This document shows positions 53,457-53,905 of a stretch of 53,905 bases of DNA, piece by piece. Below the pieces are notes generated by a model. That model was not told the DNA's origin. It worked only from the letters and a program-made list of their open reading frames with translations, and made no database searches. Each line of letters begins with the position of its first letter. Position 1 is the stretch's first letter. Source of the DNA: a virus. The stretch is from positions 1-53,905 of IMG/VR virus record IMGVR_UViG_3300048836_001050; one strand, 5' to 3'. The position numbers and the translations under genes are program-made.

Positions 53457-53905
53457 ATGACTAATAACATCGCCGTTTTACCATTTGAGAATGCTGTTTT
53501 TCTTGACATTAACTCAATCGAAAGCAGCCCCTTTCAGCCGCGCCGGGAATTTCCCGAAGCCGAAATGCGCGAGCTGACGGATTCGATTCGCACCCACGGC
53601 GTACTCCACCCCATCGTCGTGCGCCCGGTGAAAGGTAAAAAGCACAAGGGCGTCGCCTACCAACTGGTGGCGGGCGAGCGGCGCTGGCGGGCGGCAACGG
53701 CAGCGCACCTGAAACTGCTCCCGGCGACCGTGCGGGAGATGAGCGATTTTGAAGCGGCCACGCTCGCTTTGGTCGAGAACATTCAGCGCAACGATCCCGA
53801 CGACTGGGGCATGGCCGAGCGGATGCGCTGGCTGATGCAGGAGCACGAGCGCCGCCACAAAGCGCCCATGAGCGAGCGCCAGCTCGCCAGGCAACTGGGA
53901 AAAAG
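53457..53905 (+). CDS. parB: ParB/Spo0J-family partition protein (truncated at right edge)
   Basis: The frame starts at the ATG at 53457 and runs off the window. It has the ParB N-terminal domain: SPFQPRREFPEAEMRELTDS, HGVLHPIVVRP, QLVAGERRWRAATAA (GERRxRA CTPase box) and LALVENIQRND. The start of an HTH (MSERQLARQLGK) is just visible. ParB on a phage suggests plasmid-like partition of the prophage; a parA gene and parS sites would lie outside. Confidence 0.88.
   Translation, partial: MTNNIAVLPFENAVFLDINSIESSPFQPRREFPEAEMRELTDSIRTHGVLHPIVVRPVKGKKHKGVAYQLVAGERRWRAATAAHLKLLPATVREMSDFEAATLALVENIQRNDPDDWGMAERMRWLMQEHERRHKAPMSERQLARQLGK

Noticed and set aside
1-53905. tRNA, rRNA or integrase genes
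   Set aside because: None recognised by eye; no tyrosine or serine recombinase motifs seen in any translated frame.

Overview
The window reads as most of a temperate, siphovirus-like phage genome (a prophage or a phage-plasmid), cut at both ends. The host is probably an Armatimonadota/Abditibacteriota-like bacterium. The basis is a type IV pilin-like cargo gene near the left end with the cleavage motif [17 protein letters not shown], the [16 protein letters not shown] segment and a C-terminal H-x9-DG box. That combination is typical of the DUF1559-type pilins that are abundant in those phyla. No integrase is visible, and a ParB gene runs off the right edge, so maintenance as a low-copy plasmid is possible.

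Layout. Almost everything from 47.4 kb down to 1 kb is transcribed leftward. (i) 47.4-40.2 kb: an early operon of small, mostly ATGA-coupled genes. It holds a Ycf46-like AAA+ ATPase whose Walker B segment precedes its Walker A segment, with DUF1257 (Ycf35-like), DUF2997 and DUF3150-like partners and a Gp157-family protein. (ii) 40.2-34.1 kb: a replication and modification block. It has an initiator-like HTH protein with iterons inside its gene, a C5 cytosine methyltransferase, a DUF488-ASCH fusion and an Xre regulator. (iii) 34.1-33.3 kb: two integron-type gene cassettes with attC-like sites, followed by two strong terminators. (iv) 33.2-29.3 kb: lysis region with holin candidate, CHAP endolysin, coiled-coil membrane protein, a membrane-anchored PAS protein and VRR-NUC. 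(v) 29.3-13.9 kb: ParB-methyltransferase fusion, terminases, portal, an Ntn-hydrolase (HslV-like) protease, MuF-type minor head protein, scaffold, decoration, major capsid and connectors. (vi) 13.9-0 kb: tail genes, with an 843-residue tape measure (about 125 nm tail at 1.5 angstrom per residue), then a DUF115-like protein and a methyltransferase.

Three rightward cargo units interrupt the leftward genome: the pilin at 725, twin membrane microproteins at 11.0-11.35 kb and a small gene at 27.6 kb. Each has a sigma70-like promoter placed so that transcription would start at or within about 2 nt of the start codon, as in leaderless mRNAs.

Right of a divergent switch at 47.42-47.55 kb, genes run rightward: an RHH-type regulator, an unknown protein, a zinc-ribbon membrane protein, an HsdR-N-like nuclease, a TPR secreted protein, a SmpA-like lipoprotein, an HNH endonuclease on the opposite strand, and ParB. 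Five short hairpins with the same CACCGGCAG loop and covarying stems precede genes in this arm.

Over the whole window the palindrome GGGAGTACTCCC, or its AGTACT core, recurs about 45 times. It falls in all reading frames and in the loops of several intergenic hairpins. All functional assignments come from reading the sequence; no database search was run.
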